Assembly (NCBI RefSeq): GCF_900996225.1
Contig: NZ_CAAJGL010000156.1
Location: 1 to 64,000, forward strand
Direction of reading: 5' to 3'
Length of the DNA: 64,000 nt
DNA from: Paraburkholderia sp. BCC1884
GTDB taxonomy: Bacteria > Pseudomonadota > Gammaproteobacteria > Burkholderiales > Burkholderiaceae
This document shows positions 44,490 through 54,111 of the stretch, piece by piece. The translations under genes and the position numbers were made by a program. The notes below the pieces were generated by a model. It had not been told where the DNA came from. It ran no database searches and saw nothing but the letters and a program-made list of their open reading frames with translations. The first letter of the stretch is position 1. Each line of letters starts with the position of its first letter.

Positions 44490-46349
44490 ATGATCACGAT
44501 CTCCTATTCGCACGAAGCACAGCACCGCTTTGCCTGCGCGCTCGACTCCGCGCTCGGGCATCTGGTGGAGATTCCCGCGGCCTTGCTGGTGCTCGCGGAA
44601 ATCTTCGTGCTGCTGGCCGGCGTGACGAGCCGCTATCTGCTGCACGCGCCGCTGGTCTGGTCCGACGAACTGGCCTCCATGCTGTTTCTGTGGCTTGCCA
44701 TGCTCGGCGCGGTGATCGCCTTGCGACGCGGCGAACATATGCGGATGACGGCGCTGGTCGGCATGGCGCCGCCGCGCGTGCGCGCGTTTCTCGACGTGGT
44801 GGCGATCGCCGCGCCGATCGCGTTTCTCGTCATGGTGATCGGCCCGGCCATCAGTTTCGCGCAAGACGAGTCGTTCATCACCACGCCCGCGCTCGAACTG
44901 TCGAATTCGTGGCGCGCGGCCGCTTTGCCGATCGGCTCGGCGCTCATGCTGCTGGTCGCCGTGGTGCGGCTCGCACGCGTCGGCAACTGGCGGCTCGTGC
45001 TGGGCGCCGTAGCTACCGTCGGCGCGTTGGTGGGGATCTTCATCGCACTCGGTCCGCTGTTGCGCGATCTCGGCAATATCAATCTGCTGATCTTCTTCGT
45101 GGGCCTCGTGGCGCTCGGCGTGCTGAGCGGCGTGCCCATCGCGTTTTCGTTTGGCCTGGCCACCTTCGGCTATCTCGCCCTGACCACCACGACGCCGATG
45201 CCGGTCGTGGTCGGCCGGATGGACGAAGGCATGTCGCATCTGATCCTGCTTTCAGTGCCGCTCTTCGTGTTTCTCGGCCAGCTGATCGAAATGACCGGCA
45301 TGGCCGCGGCCATGATCGCGTTTCTCGCGAGCCTGCTGGGCCATGTGCGCGGCGGCCTCTCGTATGTGCTGGTCGGCGCGATGTATCTGGTGTCGGGCAT
45401 TTCGGGCTCGAAGGCCGCGGATATGGCCGCAGTCGCGCCGGTTCTGTTCCCTGAAATGAAAGCGCGCGGCGCGAAACCCGGCGACCTCGTCGCCTTGCTC
45501 GCCGCCACCGGCGCGCAGACCGAAACGATTCCGCCGAGCCTCGTGCTCATCACGCTCGGCTCGGTGACCGGCGTGTCGATCTCGGCGCTTTTCACCGGTG
45601 GCATGCTGCCAGGGATCGTGCTGGCCTTCACGCTGTGCATCGTCGTGCAATGGCGTTATCGGCGCGAAGACATGTCGAGCGTCAAGCGCGCGAGCCGGGG
45701 CGAGATTCTGCGCAAGCTCGTGATCGCGTTCCCTGCTCTCGCCTTGCCGTTCGTGATTCGCGCGGCGGTCGTCGAAGGCATCGCCACGGCGACCGAGGTT
45801 TCCACCATCGGTATCGCCTATGCGGTGCTGGCGGGCCTGCTGATCTATCGACGCTTCGAGTGGAAGCGCCTCAAGCCGATGCTGATCGACACCGCGACGC
45901 TGTCCGGCGCGATCCTGCTGATCATCGGCGCGGCGACCGCCATGGCGTGGGCGTTGACGCAATCCGGTTTCTCCGGCCAGCTCGCACAGACCCTGGGCGC
46001 CTTGCCCGGCGGCGCAGCCATGTTCATGGCGGCCTCGATCTGCGTGTTCGTGATTCTCGGCAGCGTGCTCGAAGGCATTCCGGCCATCGTGCTGTTCGGG
46101 CCGCTCATGTTTCCGATCGCGCGGGCCATGCATATCCACGACGTGCATTACGCGATGGTCGTGATCCTCTCGATGGGCGTGGGCCTCTTCGCGCCGCCGT
46201 TCGGCGTGGGCTACTACTCTGCCTGCGCGGTCAGCCGTATTCATCCGGACGAAGGCATGAAGCCGATTCTCGGCTACATCGCCGCGTTGATGGTGGGGCT
46301 GATCGTGGTGGCCGCGGTGCCGTGGATCTCGACCGGGTTCCTGCATTGA
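44490..46349 (+). CDS. TRAP transporter fused small and large membrane subunits (DctQM)
   Basis: 619 aa. The N-terminal ~160 residues are the four-helix DctQ unit (VLLAGVTSRYLLHAPLVWSDELA). Then comes the 12-helix DctM unit (SGVPIAFSFGLATFGYLAL, SVPLFVFLGQLIEMTGMA, GISGSKAADMAAVAPVL, PPSLVLITLGSVTG). Sodium-driven uptake of the ligand caught by the DctP protein is expected. Confidence 0.92.
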   Translation: MITISYSHEAQHRFACALDSALGHLVEIPAALLVLAEIFVLLAGVTSRYLLHAPLVWSDELASMLFLWLAMLGAVIALRRGEHMRMTALVGMAPPRVRAFLDVVAIAAPIAFLVMVIGPAISFAQDESFITTPALELSNSWRAAALPIGSALMLLVAVVRLARVGNWRLVLGAVATVGALVGIFIALGPLLRDLGNINLLIFFVGLVALGVLSGVPIAFSFGLATFGYLALTTTTPMPVVVGRMDEGMSHLILLSVPLFVFLGQLIEMTGMAAAMIAFLASLLGHVRGGLSYVLVGAMYLVSGISGSKAADMAAVAPVLFPEMKARGAKPGDLVALLAATGAQTETIPPSLVLITLGSVTGVSISALFTGGMLPGIVLAFTLCIVVQWRYRREDMSSVKRASRGEILRKLVIAFPALALPFVIRAAVVEGIATATEVSTIGIAYAVLAGLLIYRRFEWKRLKPMLIDTATLSGAILLIIGAATAMAWALTQSGFSGQLAQTLGALPGGAAMFMAASICVFVILGSVLEGIPAIVLFGPLMFPIARAMHIHDVHYAMVVILSMGVGLFAPPFGVGYYSACAVSRIHPDEGMKPILGYIAALMVGLIVVAAVPWISTGFLH

Positions 46350-46459
46350 ACCGCTGAGGCGTGCCCCTCGCCGTCGCGCCCGAGTCATTTCGCTTGTCCG
46401 ATTGATTTTTGATTGCCGCCGCCCCGCTTCGCCGGGACGGCGTCGAGGAGCCTTTTGCC

Positions 46460-48514
46460 ATGTCCACGACCGAAGCGCAGCCTGTCGCGCCTACTGCTTC
46501 AGAAATGCCTGCCGCTTCCCATGCCATCCCGACAGCGCAGCCATCCGCCACCTTGCCGCTCGCCGACGCGATCCGTTTTCTCTCCATCGACGCGATTCTG
46601 CGCGCCGGCGAAGGTCATCAAGGCGTGCCGCTCGGCATGGCCGAAATCGCGACCGCGCTGTTCACGCGGCACCTCAAGTTCAATCCCGCCGATCCGACCT
46701 GGCCCGACCGCGACCGCTTCGTGCTGTCCAACGGACACGGCTCGCTGCTGCTGTACGCGCTGCTATATCTCACCGGCTATGACGCGATCGGCCTGGAGCA
46801 GATCAGGAGCTTTCGCGAACTCGGCTCGCATTGCGCGGGGCACCCCGAATATGACCCGGCGCACGGTATCGAAGCCACCACGGGCCCGCTGGGTCAGGGC
46901 ATTGCCAACGCGTTCGGCATGGCCGTCGCGGAGGCGTATCTCGCCGCAAAATTCGGCCGCGAACTGGTCGATCACTACACGTACGCGTTCGTCGGCGATG
47001 GCTGTCTGCAGGAAGGTATCGGCCAGGAAATGATTTCGCTCGCCGGGCATCTGCAACTAGGCAAACTGATCCTCTGCTGGGACGACAACCAGATCACCGA
47101 CGATGGCAGCACCGCGCTCTCGATCAGCGAAGACGTCGCCGCGCGCTTTCGCGTGGCCGGCTGGCACGTCGTCGAAGTCGACGGGCACGATCTCGAAGCG
47201 GTGTCGGCGGCACTGACGATTGCCCGCGCGGACCCGCGCCCTTCGATGATCGCCTGCAGGACCGTGATCGGCCGCGGCATCGCGCGCCTGCAAGGGCAGC
47301 GTGGCGGCCATAGCGGCAAACTGTTCCAGGCCGATGCGGACGCCGCCCGCGACCAGCTCGGCTGGCCGCATGCCGCCTTCGACGTGCCCGCCGCGATTCT
47401 CGATGCGTGGCGCGCAGCCGGACGCCGCAGCGATTCCTCTTATCGTGCATGGCAAGCGCGGCTCGCAGCATTGCCGCCGACGCAACGCGCCGAATTCGAG
47501 CGCGTGCAATGCGGCCAACTGCCGGCAGGCTGGCACGACGTGCTCGACGATTACCGCAAGCTCGCCCTCGCGCGCGACGAACCGCAACCGGGCATCGCAA
47601 TCTCCGGCGAAATCAGCGACCTGCTCGCACCGCTGTTGCCGGAACGCATGGTCGGTTGCGCCGATCTCGAAGCACCGACGGGCCACAAGCGCCAGTTGCA
47701 CGCTTTCACCGCAGACGATCGCAGCGGCGCCTACGTCCACTGCGGCGTACGCGAACATGTGATGGGTGCGATGGCGAACGGCATGGCCGCGCATGGCGGC
47801 GTGATCGCGACGAGCGTCACCTATCTGGCCTTCTCCGACTACCAGCGCCCCGCCATGCGCATGGCCGCGCTGATGGGCCTGCCGGTGCACTACGTGTTCA
47901 GCCACGATTCGATCGGCGTCGGCAAAAACGGCCCGACGCATCAACCCGTCGAGATACTCGCTTCGTTGCGCGCCATGCCGAACATGCGCGTACTGCGTCC
48001 CGCCGATGCCGTCGAAGCCGCCGAATGCTGGGCGCTCGCGCTCGAACATCGGCGCGGTCCGAGCACGCTCGTATTCGCGCGTCAGGCGTTGCCGCTGGTG
48101 CGGCGCGAATACAGCGCGGAGTCCCTGTCGCGACGCGGCGCCTACGTGCTTGCGCAGGCCGACCAGGGCGCGCGCGCGGTGACCTTGCTCGCAACCGGTT
48201 CCGAAGTCGCGCTGGCTTTGGCGGCACGTCGTCAGTTGCAGGAGGAAGGCATTCCGACCGCCGTCGTCTCCATGCCGTGCTGGGAAATTTTCGACGAACA
48301 GGACGCCGCCTATCGCGCCGCCGTGCTCGGCCCCGGCACGGTGCGCGTCGGCGTGGAAGCCGCGCTGCGTTTCGGTTGGGACCGTTATCTCGGCGAACGC
48401 GGCGGCTTCGTCGGCATGACGGGCTTCGGGGCGTCGGCCTCCGCAGAAACGCTGTACGACCATTTCGGCATCACGGCGGCGCATATCGTCGCCGAAGCGA
48501 AACGGCATCTGTAA
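46460..48514 (+). CDS. Full-length transketolase
   Basis: 684 aa, normal TktA length. The TPP motif YAFVGDGCLQEGIGQE ... CWDDNQITDDG, RFVLSNGHGSLLLYALLYLTGY, HPEYDPAHGIEATTGPLGQG, pyrimidine-domain GVREHVMGAMANGMAAHGG and substrate loop FSHDSIGVGKNGPTHQPVE are all present. Start ATG 46460 follows GAGGAG. A second complete transketolase beside a split one in the same gene run is unusual; the two likely act on different donors. Confidence 0.92.
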   Translation: MSTTEAQPVAPTASEMPAASHAIPTAQPSATLPLADAIRFLSIDAILRAGEGHQGVPLGMAEIATALFTRHLKFNPADPTWPDRDRFVLSNGHGSLLLYALLYLTGYDAIGLEQIRSFRELGSHCAGHPEYDPAHGIEATTGPLGQGIANAFGMAVAEAYLAAKFGRELVDHYTYAFVGDGCLQEGIGQEMISLAGHLQLGKLILCWDDNQITDDGSTALSISEDVAARFRVAGWHVVEVDGHDLEAVSAALTIARADPRPSMIACRTVIGRGIARLQGQRGGHSGKLFQADADAARDQLGWPHAAFDVPAAILDAWRAAGRRSDSSYRAWQARLAALPPTQRAEFERVQCGQLPAGWHDVLDDYRKLALARDEPQPGIAISGEISDLLAPLLPERMVGCADLEAPTGHKRQLHAFTADDRSGAYVHCGVREHVMGAMANGMAAHGGVIATSVTYLAFSDYQRPAMRMAALMGLPVHYVFSHDSIGVGKNGPTHQPVEILASLRAMPNMRVLRPADAVEAAECWALALEHRRGPSTLVFARQALPLVRREYSAESLSRRGAYVLAQADQGARAVTLLATGSEVALALAARRQLQEEGIPTAVVSMPCWEIFDEQDAAYRAAVLGPGTVRVGVEAALRFGWDRYLGERGGFVGMTGFGASASAETLYDHFGITAAHIVAEAKRHL

Positions 48515-48531
48515 ATCACCAGGACAGCACC

Positions 48532-49497
48532 ATGCATAAGATCGTTTTTCTCGACCGCTCCACGCTTGCGCCGCAGATCGTTTTACGCGAGCCGCGTTTC
48601 GAACATCAGCTGATCGAACATGAGCGCACCGCGCCGGACCAGATACTCAAGCGCCTCGCGGGCGCCACGATCGCGATCACCAACAAGGTCGCGCTGACGG
48701 GCGAGATACTCGAACAGTTGCCCGAACTGAAACTCGTCGCGGTAGCCGCGACCGGCACGGATTGCGTCGACAAGGCGGCCTGCCAGCGGCTAGGCATTGC
48801 CGTGAGCAATATTCGCGGCTATGCGATCAACACCGTGCCCGAACACACCTTCGCTTTGATCCTCGCGCTGCGGCGCAATCTGGTGGCCTATCGCGACGAC
48901 GTGATCGCCGGCGAGTGGCAGCGTTCGGGACAGTTCTGCTTTTTCACGCATCCGATTCACGATCTGGCCGGCACGCGCCTGGGCATCATCGGCGAAGGGG
49001 TGTTGGGGCAACGCGTGGCGGAAATCGCCAAGGCCTTCGGCATGCAGCCGATGTTCGCCGCCCACAAAGGCCGCGAAGGGCTGGGCCCGTTGTACACGCC
49101 GTGGGACGAAGTGCTGGCGACCAGTGACATCATCACCGTGCACAGCCCGCTCACACCGCACACGCGCAACATGCTCGCGATGCCCGAGTTTCGCGCAATG
49201 AAGCAGCGGCCCTTGATCATCAACACGGCGCGCGGTGGCCTGGTCGATGAACGCGCGTTGGTACAGGCGCTCGACGAAGGCCTGATCAGCGGCGCCGGTT
49301 TCGACGTAACAGCGAGTGAGCCGCCCGCCGACGACAATCCGCTGCTGCGCGCAGCGGGCCGGCCAAACGTGATTCTGACGCCGCATGTCGCGTGGGCTTC
49401 GGACGAAGCCCAGCAGAGCCTCGCCGATCAGTTGATGGACAACATCGAGCATTTCGTCGACGGTGCGCCGACGAATCTCGTGCACGGCGCGTACTGA
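48532..49497 (+). CDS. D-2-hydroxyacid dehydrogenase (hydroxypyruvate/glycerate dehydrogenase type)
   Basis: 321 aa. NAD motif GIIGEGVLGQRVAEIA, catalytic Arg in INTARGGLVDE, Glu in TASEPPADD and His in ILTPHVAWAS. Similar to glycerate dehydrogenase (HprA), which reduces hydroxypyruvate or glyoxylate. It starts 17 bases after the full-length transketolase, so it probably handles a C2 or C3 product of the transketolases, such as hydroxypyruvate. Confidence 0.88.
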   Translation: MHKIVFLDRSTLAPQIVLREPRFEHQLIEHERTAPDQILKRLAGATIAITNKVALTGEILEQLPELKLVAVAATGTDCVDKAACQRLGIAVSNIRGYAINTVPEHTFALILALRRNLVAYRDDVIAGEWQRSGQFCFFTHPIHDLAGTRLGIIGEGVLGQRVAEIAKAFGMQPMFAAHKGREGLGPLYTPWDEVLATSDIITVHSPLTPHTRNMLAMPEFRAMKQRPLIINTARGGLVDERALVQALDEGLISGAGFDVTASEPPADDNPLLRAAGRPNVILTPHVAWASDEAQQSLADQLMDNIEHFVDGAPTNLVHGAY

Positions 49498-49505
49498 AGC
49501 GCGCG

Positions 49506-51404
49506 CTAGATGTTGATCTGGCCGCCCATTTCCACCACGCGATTGGCGGGCAGACTGTAGTACTCGGCGGCTTGCGCCCCGTTGCGCGCGAGGAACGCGA
49601 ACAGCTTCTCGCGCCACAACGGCATCGCCTTGCTCACGCCGGTGGCGAGCACGGTGTCGCGGGCGAGGAAGAACGAGGTGTCGGCGGTTTCATAGTGCCA
49701 CTCGGGCATCTGTTTCTGCGCCAGTTCCAGAATGCGCGGCACGTTGGGAATCTCCGTGAAGCCGTGGCGCACCGTGATGGCGTAACAGCCGTGGCCGAGA
49801 TTTTCGACCACGGCTTTCTGTTCGTCCGGCACGTGAGGGACATTGTCCGTCGTGCCCGCCATGAAAATGTTGAACTGATGCATGACGCCGTTGTGCTTCA
49901 GATTGTGCAGAAACGCGCTCGGCGCCATGCCGGCCACTCCGCCGGGAAACACAGCGGTGCCGTTCACGCGCGGCGGCGAATGGGAGCCGTCGCACAGCGA
50001 GTGAATCAATGGCGCGAGCGGCAGGTTGTCGCTGCGCATGCGCTCCATGAGCGTCTCGCGCCCTTTGTGCCACGTAGTCATCACGGTGAAGAGCACGCCG
50101 CCCGCAAGAAGCGGAAACCAGCCGCCCTCGAACACCTTGCTGACGTTACTCGACACGAATACGGCATCGACCAGCACGAGCGGCACGATCACGCTCGCAC
50201 TCGCGAGCGGTCGCCAGTGCCACAGGCTGTGCGTGATGAAGTACATCAGCAAGGTCGTGAGCAGCATGGTCGACGCCACCGCAATGCCGTACGCGGCCGC
50301 GAGGTTGTCGGAAGATTTGAAGAACACGACGAGAAACACCACCGCCGCGTACAACGAGACATTGATGAACGGCACATACACCTGGCCGATTTCGTGCGAC
50401 GACGTATGCACCACCGGAATGCGCGGCAGAAAGCCCAGTTGCACGGCCTGCTTGGTCATCGAGAAGGCGCCCGAGATCACCGCCTGCGAGGCGATGATGG
50501 TCGCCGCGGTGGCGAGCAGCACGAGTGGGATCAACGCCCAGCCAGGTGCGGATTGGAAGAACGGCTGCGCCACGGCAGCGGGACGTTCGAGCACCAGCGC
50601 CGCCTGGCCGAAGTAATTCATCACGAGGCTCGGCAGCACGAGCAGTAGCCAGGCGAGCCGGATCGGCTTTTTGCCGAAGTGGCCCATGTCGGCATAAAGC
50701 GCCTCGCCTCCCGTCAAGGCCAGAAACACCGAACCCAGCACGATGAACGCCGTGCCCGGCGCGTGCGCGACGAAGACCGCCGCGTAGAACGGCGACACGG
50801 CCTTCAGGATCGAAACGTGCGTGACGATATGCGACACGCCGAGCGCCGCGAGCGTGACGAACCAGACGATCATGATCGGGCCGAATACCTTGCCGACCGC
50901 ACCCGTGCCGCGCTTTTGCAACTTGAAGAGGCCGGTGAGAATCACCAGCGAGATCGGCACGATCCACTCGGTGAGATGAGGATCGACGAGGGTCACGCCT
51001 TCAACCGCGGAAATCACGGAGATGGCCGGCGTGATCATCGAGTCGCCGTAGAACATCGCCGCGCCGAACACCCCAAGGGTCAACAGCACGTGGCGCAGTT
51101 TTTCCGGGGCCACGCCCGAGGCCAGTGCCGTGAGCGCGAGAATGCCGCCTTCGCCCTCGTTGTCGGCACGCATCACGAAGCTCACATACTTCAACGTGAC
51201 GACGACGACGATCGCCCACAGAATCAGCGAGACGATGCCGAACACGTTCGTCTGCGTGATGCCGCCTGCCGCCTTGAGGCATTCGCGCAGCGTGTAGAGC
51301 GGGCTGGTGCCGATGTCGCCGAAAACGACGCCGATGGCCCCGAGCACCAGGTTGGGGGCAGCTTTGGTGGCGGCAGAAGACGAGGGAATCGCGGAGGAAG
51401 ACAT
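49506..51404 (-). CDS. kup: KUP-family potassium transporter
   Basis: 632 aa. About 12 helices with the signature GVVFGDIGTSPLYTLRE near the start, and a C-terminal cytoplasmic domain (VGMAPSAFLHNLKHNGVMH-like region and FFLARDTVLAT). It imports K+ with protons. Monocistronic, convergent with the hydroxyacid dehydrogenase at an 8-base gap. Confidence 0.93.
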   Translation of the reverse strand: MSSSAIPSSSAATKAAPNLVLGAIGVVFGDIGTSPLYTLRECLKAAGGITQTNVFGIVSLILWAIVVVVTLKYVSFVMRADNEGEGGILALTALASGVAPEKLRHVLLTLGVFGAAMFYGDSMITPAISVISAVEGVTLVDPHLTEWIVPISLVILTGLFKLQKRGTGAVGKVFGPIMIVWFVTLAALGVSHIVTHVSILKAVSPFYAAVFVAHAPGTAFIVLGSVFLALTGGEALYADMGHFGKKPIRLAWLLLVLPSLVMNYFGQAALVLERPAAVAQPFFQSAPGWALIPLVLLATAATIIASQAVISGAFSMTKQAVQLGFLPRIPVVHTSSHEIGQVYVPFINVSLYAAVVFLVVFFKSSDNLAAAYGIAVASTMLLTTLLMYFITHSLWHWRPLASASVIVPLVLVDAVFVSSNVSKVFEGGWFPLLAGGVLFTVMTTWHKGRETLMERMRSDNLPLAPLIHSLCDGSHSPPRVNGTAVFPGGVAGMAPSAFLHNLKHNGVMHQFNIFMAGTTDNVPHVPDEQKAVVENLGHGCYAITVRHGFTEIPNVPRILELAQKQMPEWHYETADTSFFLARDTVLATGVSKAMPLWREKLFAFLARNGAQAAEYYSLPANRVVEMGGQINI

Positions 51405-51488
51405 AGGCCTGTCGTAAGCTGACGAAAGAGCAACGGCGGTGGGAGGGCAAGGCTCGAGCTTGCCGAATCCTACCGTGGCTTCCTTTCA

Positions 51489-51519
51489 GAAGGCCGCGCG
51501 AAGCTGACGCGCGGCCTTC
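51489..51519 (-). terminator. Strong hairpin downstream of the two-component operon
   Basis: GAAGGCCGCGCG and CGCGCGGCCTTC form a 12-bp GC-rich stem around a 7-base loop, 16 bases after the histidine kinase stop codon on the minus strand. No U-run follows, so it may be a processing or stability element rather than an intrinsic terminator. Confidence 0.5.
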
Positions 51520-51534
51520 AGCGAGCAGTTCTGC

Positions 51535-52908
51535 TCACGCCGACGGATCGACGTGCGTCTGCTTACGTTGGCTTATGACAGGTGTACTCGAATTGCGCAA
51601 AGTCAATCGCGCCTCCAGTCCGCCGCCCACGCGGTTATGAAGCGTAAGCGTAGCATCCATTGCAAGCGCCAGTTGCCGGGCGATGGCGAGACCGAGTCCG
51701 GTGCCGCCCGTACTGCGATTGCGTGACGCTTCGAGCCGGTAGAACGGCTGAAACACCGCTTCGAGCGACTCTGCCGGTATGCCTGGCCCCCGGTCCGACA
51801 CGACGATGGTCGCCTGTGCATCGGAGGATGCCGAGACCGCGACCTCGATCTGCGCCGCGCCGCCAAACTTCAGCGCATTGTCCACGAGGTTGCCGACGAT
51901 GCGGCGCAACGCCTGCGGACGCGTCATCATCGGCGCGCCGAACTGTCCCTGCAGGGACACCGCCTGCCCGGCGTCGACGTAGTCGCAAACCAGACTGTCG
52001 AACAGCGCGTCGGGATCGATGCGGCAAGGCACTTCGGTCGCACCATGTAGCGTGCGCGCGTACGTCACGCCCTCCTTCACCAGCGCTTCCATCTCCTGCA
52101 GATCCTGGCGCAGTTTCGCGCTGTCCGACTCGCTTTCCATCGTGTCGACGCGCAACCGCATGCGTGTGATCGGCGTTTGCAAATCGTGCGAAATCGCCGC
52201 GAGAATCTGCATGCGCTCGGCCATGTACATCGCCATGCGGTCCTGCATCGCATTGAACGCCCGCGCGGCTCGCGCGACTTCCGACGGCCCGTCTTCCGGC
52301 AGACGAACCGCTTTCAGATCGGGGCCCAGTGTGTCGGCCGCTACCGCCAGCGCCTGCAACGGACGCGTGGCGAGCCGCACCGCCAGCCAGCAGCACGCCA
52401 CCAGCACCACCAGTTGCAGCAGCATCACGAGCGGCAGCCAGCCCGACAGCGGCGCGCCCGACATGGGATGCATGTCGATGGTCAAGGGCGTGCCGTCGTT
52501 GAGTTTCAGATGGACTTGCAGACGCTCACGATCGCCCGGCACCGCATTCACGGTGAGCGGATAGTTCGTGCCGATTCCCTCGGCAATGGAGTGCGCCACC
52601 CGCGCCGACAGACGCGCGTCGAGCGGGCCGCCGATGATGCCCGGCCCAAGAATGAACTCGTAGCTGCGCCGCGCGAGGCGCGGCAACCACTGCGCGCGTT
52701 CGTCGGCCGGCAAATGGTCGAGCAGCGCGACCGAGCTGGCCACCTCGCGCTCGATGTAACCCATCATCACATTGGTCATGGTCTGGTCGCGTTCGGTCAA
52801 CGTGAGCCAGAACGACAAGGCCTGCGCCAGTGCGAGACCGATGAACAGAATCACCGTGAGCCGCGCGAACAAGGTGCGCGGCCAGTGCAGCCAGGCGCGC
52901 GGGTTCAT
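51535..52908 (-). CDS. Sensor histidine kinase (EnvZ/OmpB type)
   Basis: 457 aa. TM1 at about 14-36, periplasmic loop to about 153, TM2 at about 156-180, HAMP to about 230, HisKA with phospho-acceptor His241 in AAISHDLQTPITRMR, then HATPase with N-box VDNALKFGG, G1 DRGPGIP and G2 GTGLGLAIAR. It overlaps the response regulator stop by 4 bases. The periplasmic domain is about 115 aa with no recognised ligand family. Confidence 0.93.
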   Translation of the reverse strand: MNPRAWLHWPRTLFARLTVILFIGLALAQALSFWLTLTERDQTMTNVMMGYIEREVASSVALLDHLPADERAQWLPRLARRSYEFILGPGIIGGPLDARLSARVAHSIAEGIGTNYPLTVNAVPGDRERLQVHLKLNDGTPLTIDMHPMSGAPLSGWLPLVMLLQLVVLVACCWLAVRLATRPLQALAVAADTLGPDLKAVRLPEDGPSEVARAARAFNAMQDRMAMYMAERMQILAAISHDLQTPITRMRLRVDTMESESDSAKLRQDLQEMEALVKEGVTYARTLHGATEVPCRIDPDALFDSLVCDYVDAGQAVSLQGQFGAPMMTRPQALRRIVGNLVDNALKFGGAAQIEVAVSASSDAQATIVVSDRGPGIPAESLEAVFQPFYRLEASRNRSTGGTGLGLAIARQLALAMDATLTLHNRVGGGLEARLTLRNSSTPVISQRKQTHVDPSA

Positions 52909-53645
52909 GGCGCGTCCGCGATCACGCTGACTCCTGCGGAAAACACGTAGCCTTCGCTGCGCAAGGTCTTGATGTAACGCGGTTCGCGCGCGACATCGCG
53001 CAAGCGTTGCCGCAGGCGGCTCACCATCAGGTCGATCGAACGGTCGAACTGATCGGCCTGGCGTCCCTGCGTCAGATTGAGCAACTGGTCGCGCGTGAGG
53101 ACTCGTTGCGGGTTATCCAGAAACACGCGCAACAGACGGTACTCGGCGCCGCTCAACGCGACCATGGTGCCTTCGGCATCGAGCAGATGGCGCGCGGTGG
53201 TGTCGAGCCGCCAGTCGCCGAAACTCAGCATCTGCACGGACTCGTCGACCTGCATGCCGGGCGGCAGCATGCGCGCGCGTCGCAGAACCGAGCGGATGCG
53301 CGCCAGCAATTCGCGCACCGCAAAAGGCTTGGGCAGGTAGTCGTCGGCACCCATTTCCAGACCGAGGATGCGGTCGGCTTCCTCGTTGCGCGCCGTGAGC
53401 ATCAGCACGGGCACCGCGCGAAACTTGCCGGCACGCAGTTCGCGGCACAGCACCAGGCCGTCCTCGCCCGGCATCATCAGATCGAGGACGATCAGGTCCG
53501 GCGCGCCGCTCTCGAGCACCGCGCGCATCTGCCGCCCGTTAGCGGCGAGCGAGACGCGTATGGCATTTTTCTCGAGGTAGCCGGCGATCAGCTCGCGAAT
53601 GCCGCGGTCGTCGTCGACGATCAGTATGTGGTCGGTCGTGTCCAT
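52905..53645 (-). CDS. OmpR-family response regulator
   Basis: 246 aa. Receiver domain with acidic pocket VDDD (11-13), phospho-acceptor Asp55 in VLDLMMPGEDG and Lys106 in YLPKPFA, then a winged helix (LSGAEYRLLRVFLDNPQRVLT, SIDLMVSRLRQRL). It precedes its cognate kinase gene with a 4-base overlap. The target is unknown; the porin gene 466 bases away on the other strand is one candidate. Confidence 0.93.
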   Translation of the reverse strand: MDTTDHILIVDDDRGIRELIAGYLEKNAIRVSLAANGRQMRAVLESGAPDLIVLDLMMPGEDGLVLCRELRAGKFRAVPVLMLTARNEEADRILGLEMGADDYLPKPFAVRELLARIRSVLRRARMLPPGMQVDESVQMLSFGDWRLDTTARHLLDAEGTMVALSGAEYRLLRVFLDNPQRVLTRDQLLNLTQGRQADQFDRSIDLMVSRLRQRLRDVAREPRYIKTLRSEGYVFSAGVSVIADAP

Positions 53646-54111
53646 CGAAGGGTCATCTCTTTTGACGTTTCATCTGCATCCGGCCGACGGACGTGCCGTC
53701 GGCGAGGCCGGCATCCAGCGTATACGGATCGCCCCCTTCGAGGCAACCGACGCAGGGCGCGGCGTCTGCGGGAGAAGGACCGCCGAATGGTGCGCCCGCA
53801 TCGACGCGCGGCTTACGGCCTGGCGCAGATCGTGCCCGCCGTCGTCGCGCCAGGGATTCGAGCCCCAATTGAATAACGCGACGTCGAGCCAGGCGTCGCG
53901 ACCGATTCGCCCTGCGATTTCTTTTACGCCTTCCACTCGTCAGACTTTCGACTAGACTGGATTCAGCCGGATTTCATCATGGACCGCGGCATCGCCTTGT
54001 CGTGGTCGCTATCGCATCACCCAATCTGTCGTGCTTCAGCGCATTTTTTTTTGATTCCGCTACTTTTGCATGAGCGCCGCGTCGGGCCGCGCCATCAATC
54101 TGGAGAACACA
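53646..54111. other. Intergenic region between the two-component genes and the porin gene
   Basis: 466 bases. The minus-strand frame 53670-53936 (88 aa, with GRDAWLDVALFNWGSNPW) has some protein-like character in its first half but no family match, and may be a remnant or chance frame. The right half is AT-richer and holds the porin promoter. A T-run (cattttttttt-like) lies near 54040-54050. Confidence 0.4.

Noticed and set aside
53670..53936. Minus-strand 88-codon frame upstream of the response regulator
   Set aside because: The first half looks slightly protein-like, but no family is recognised, the second half is low quality and no ribosome-binding site decides a start; kept only as a remark on the intergenic region.
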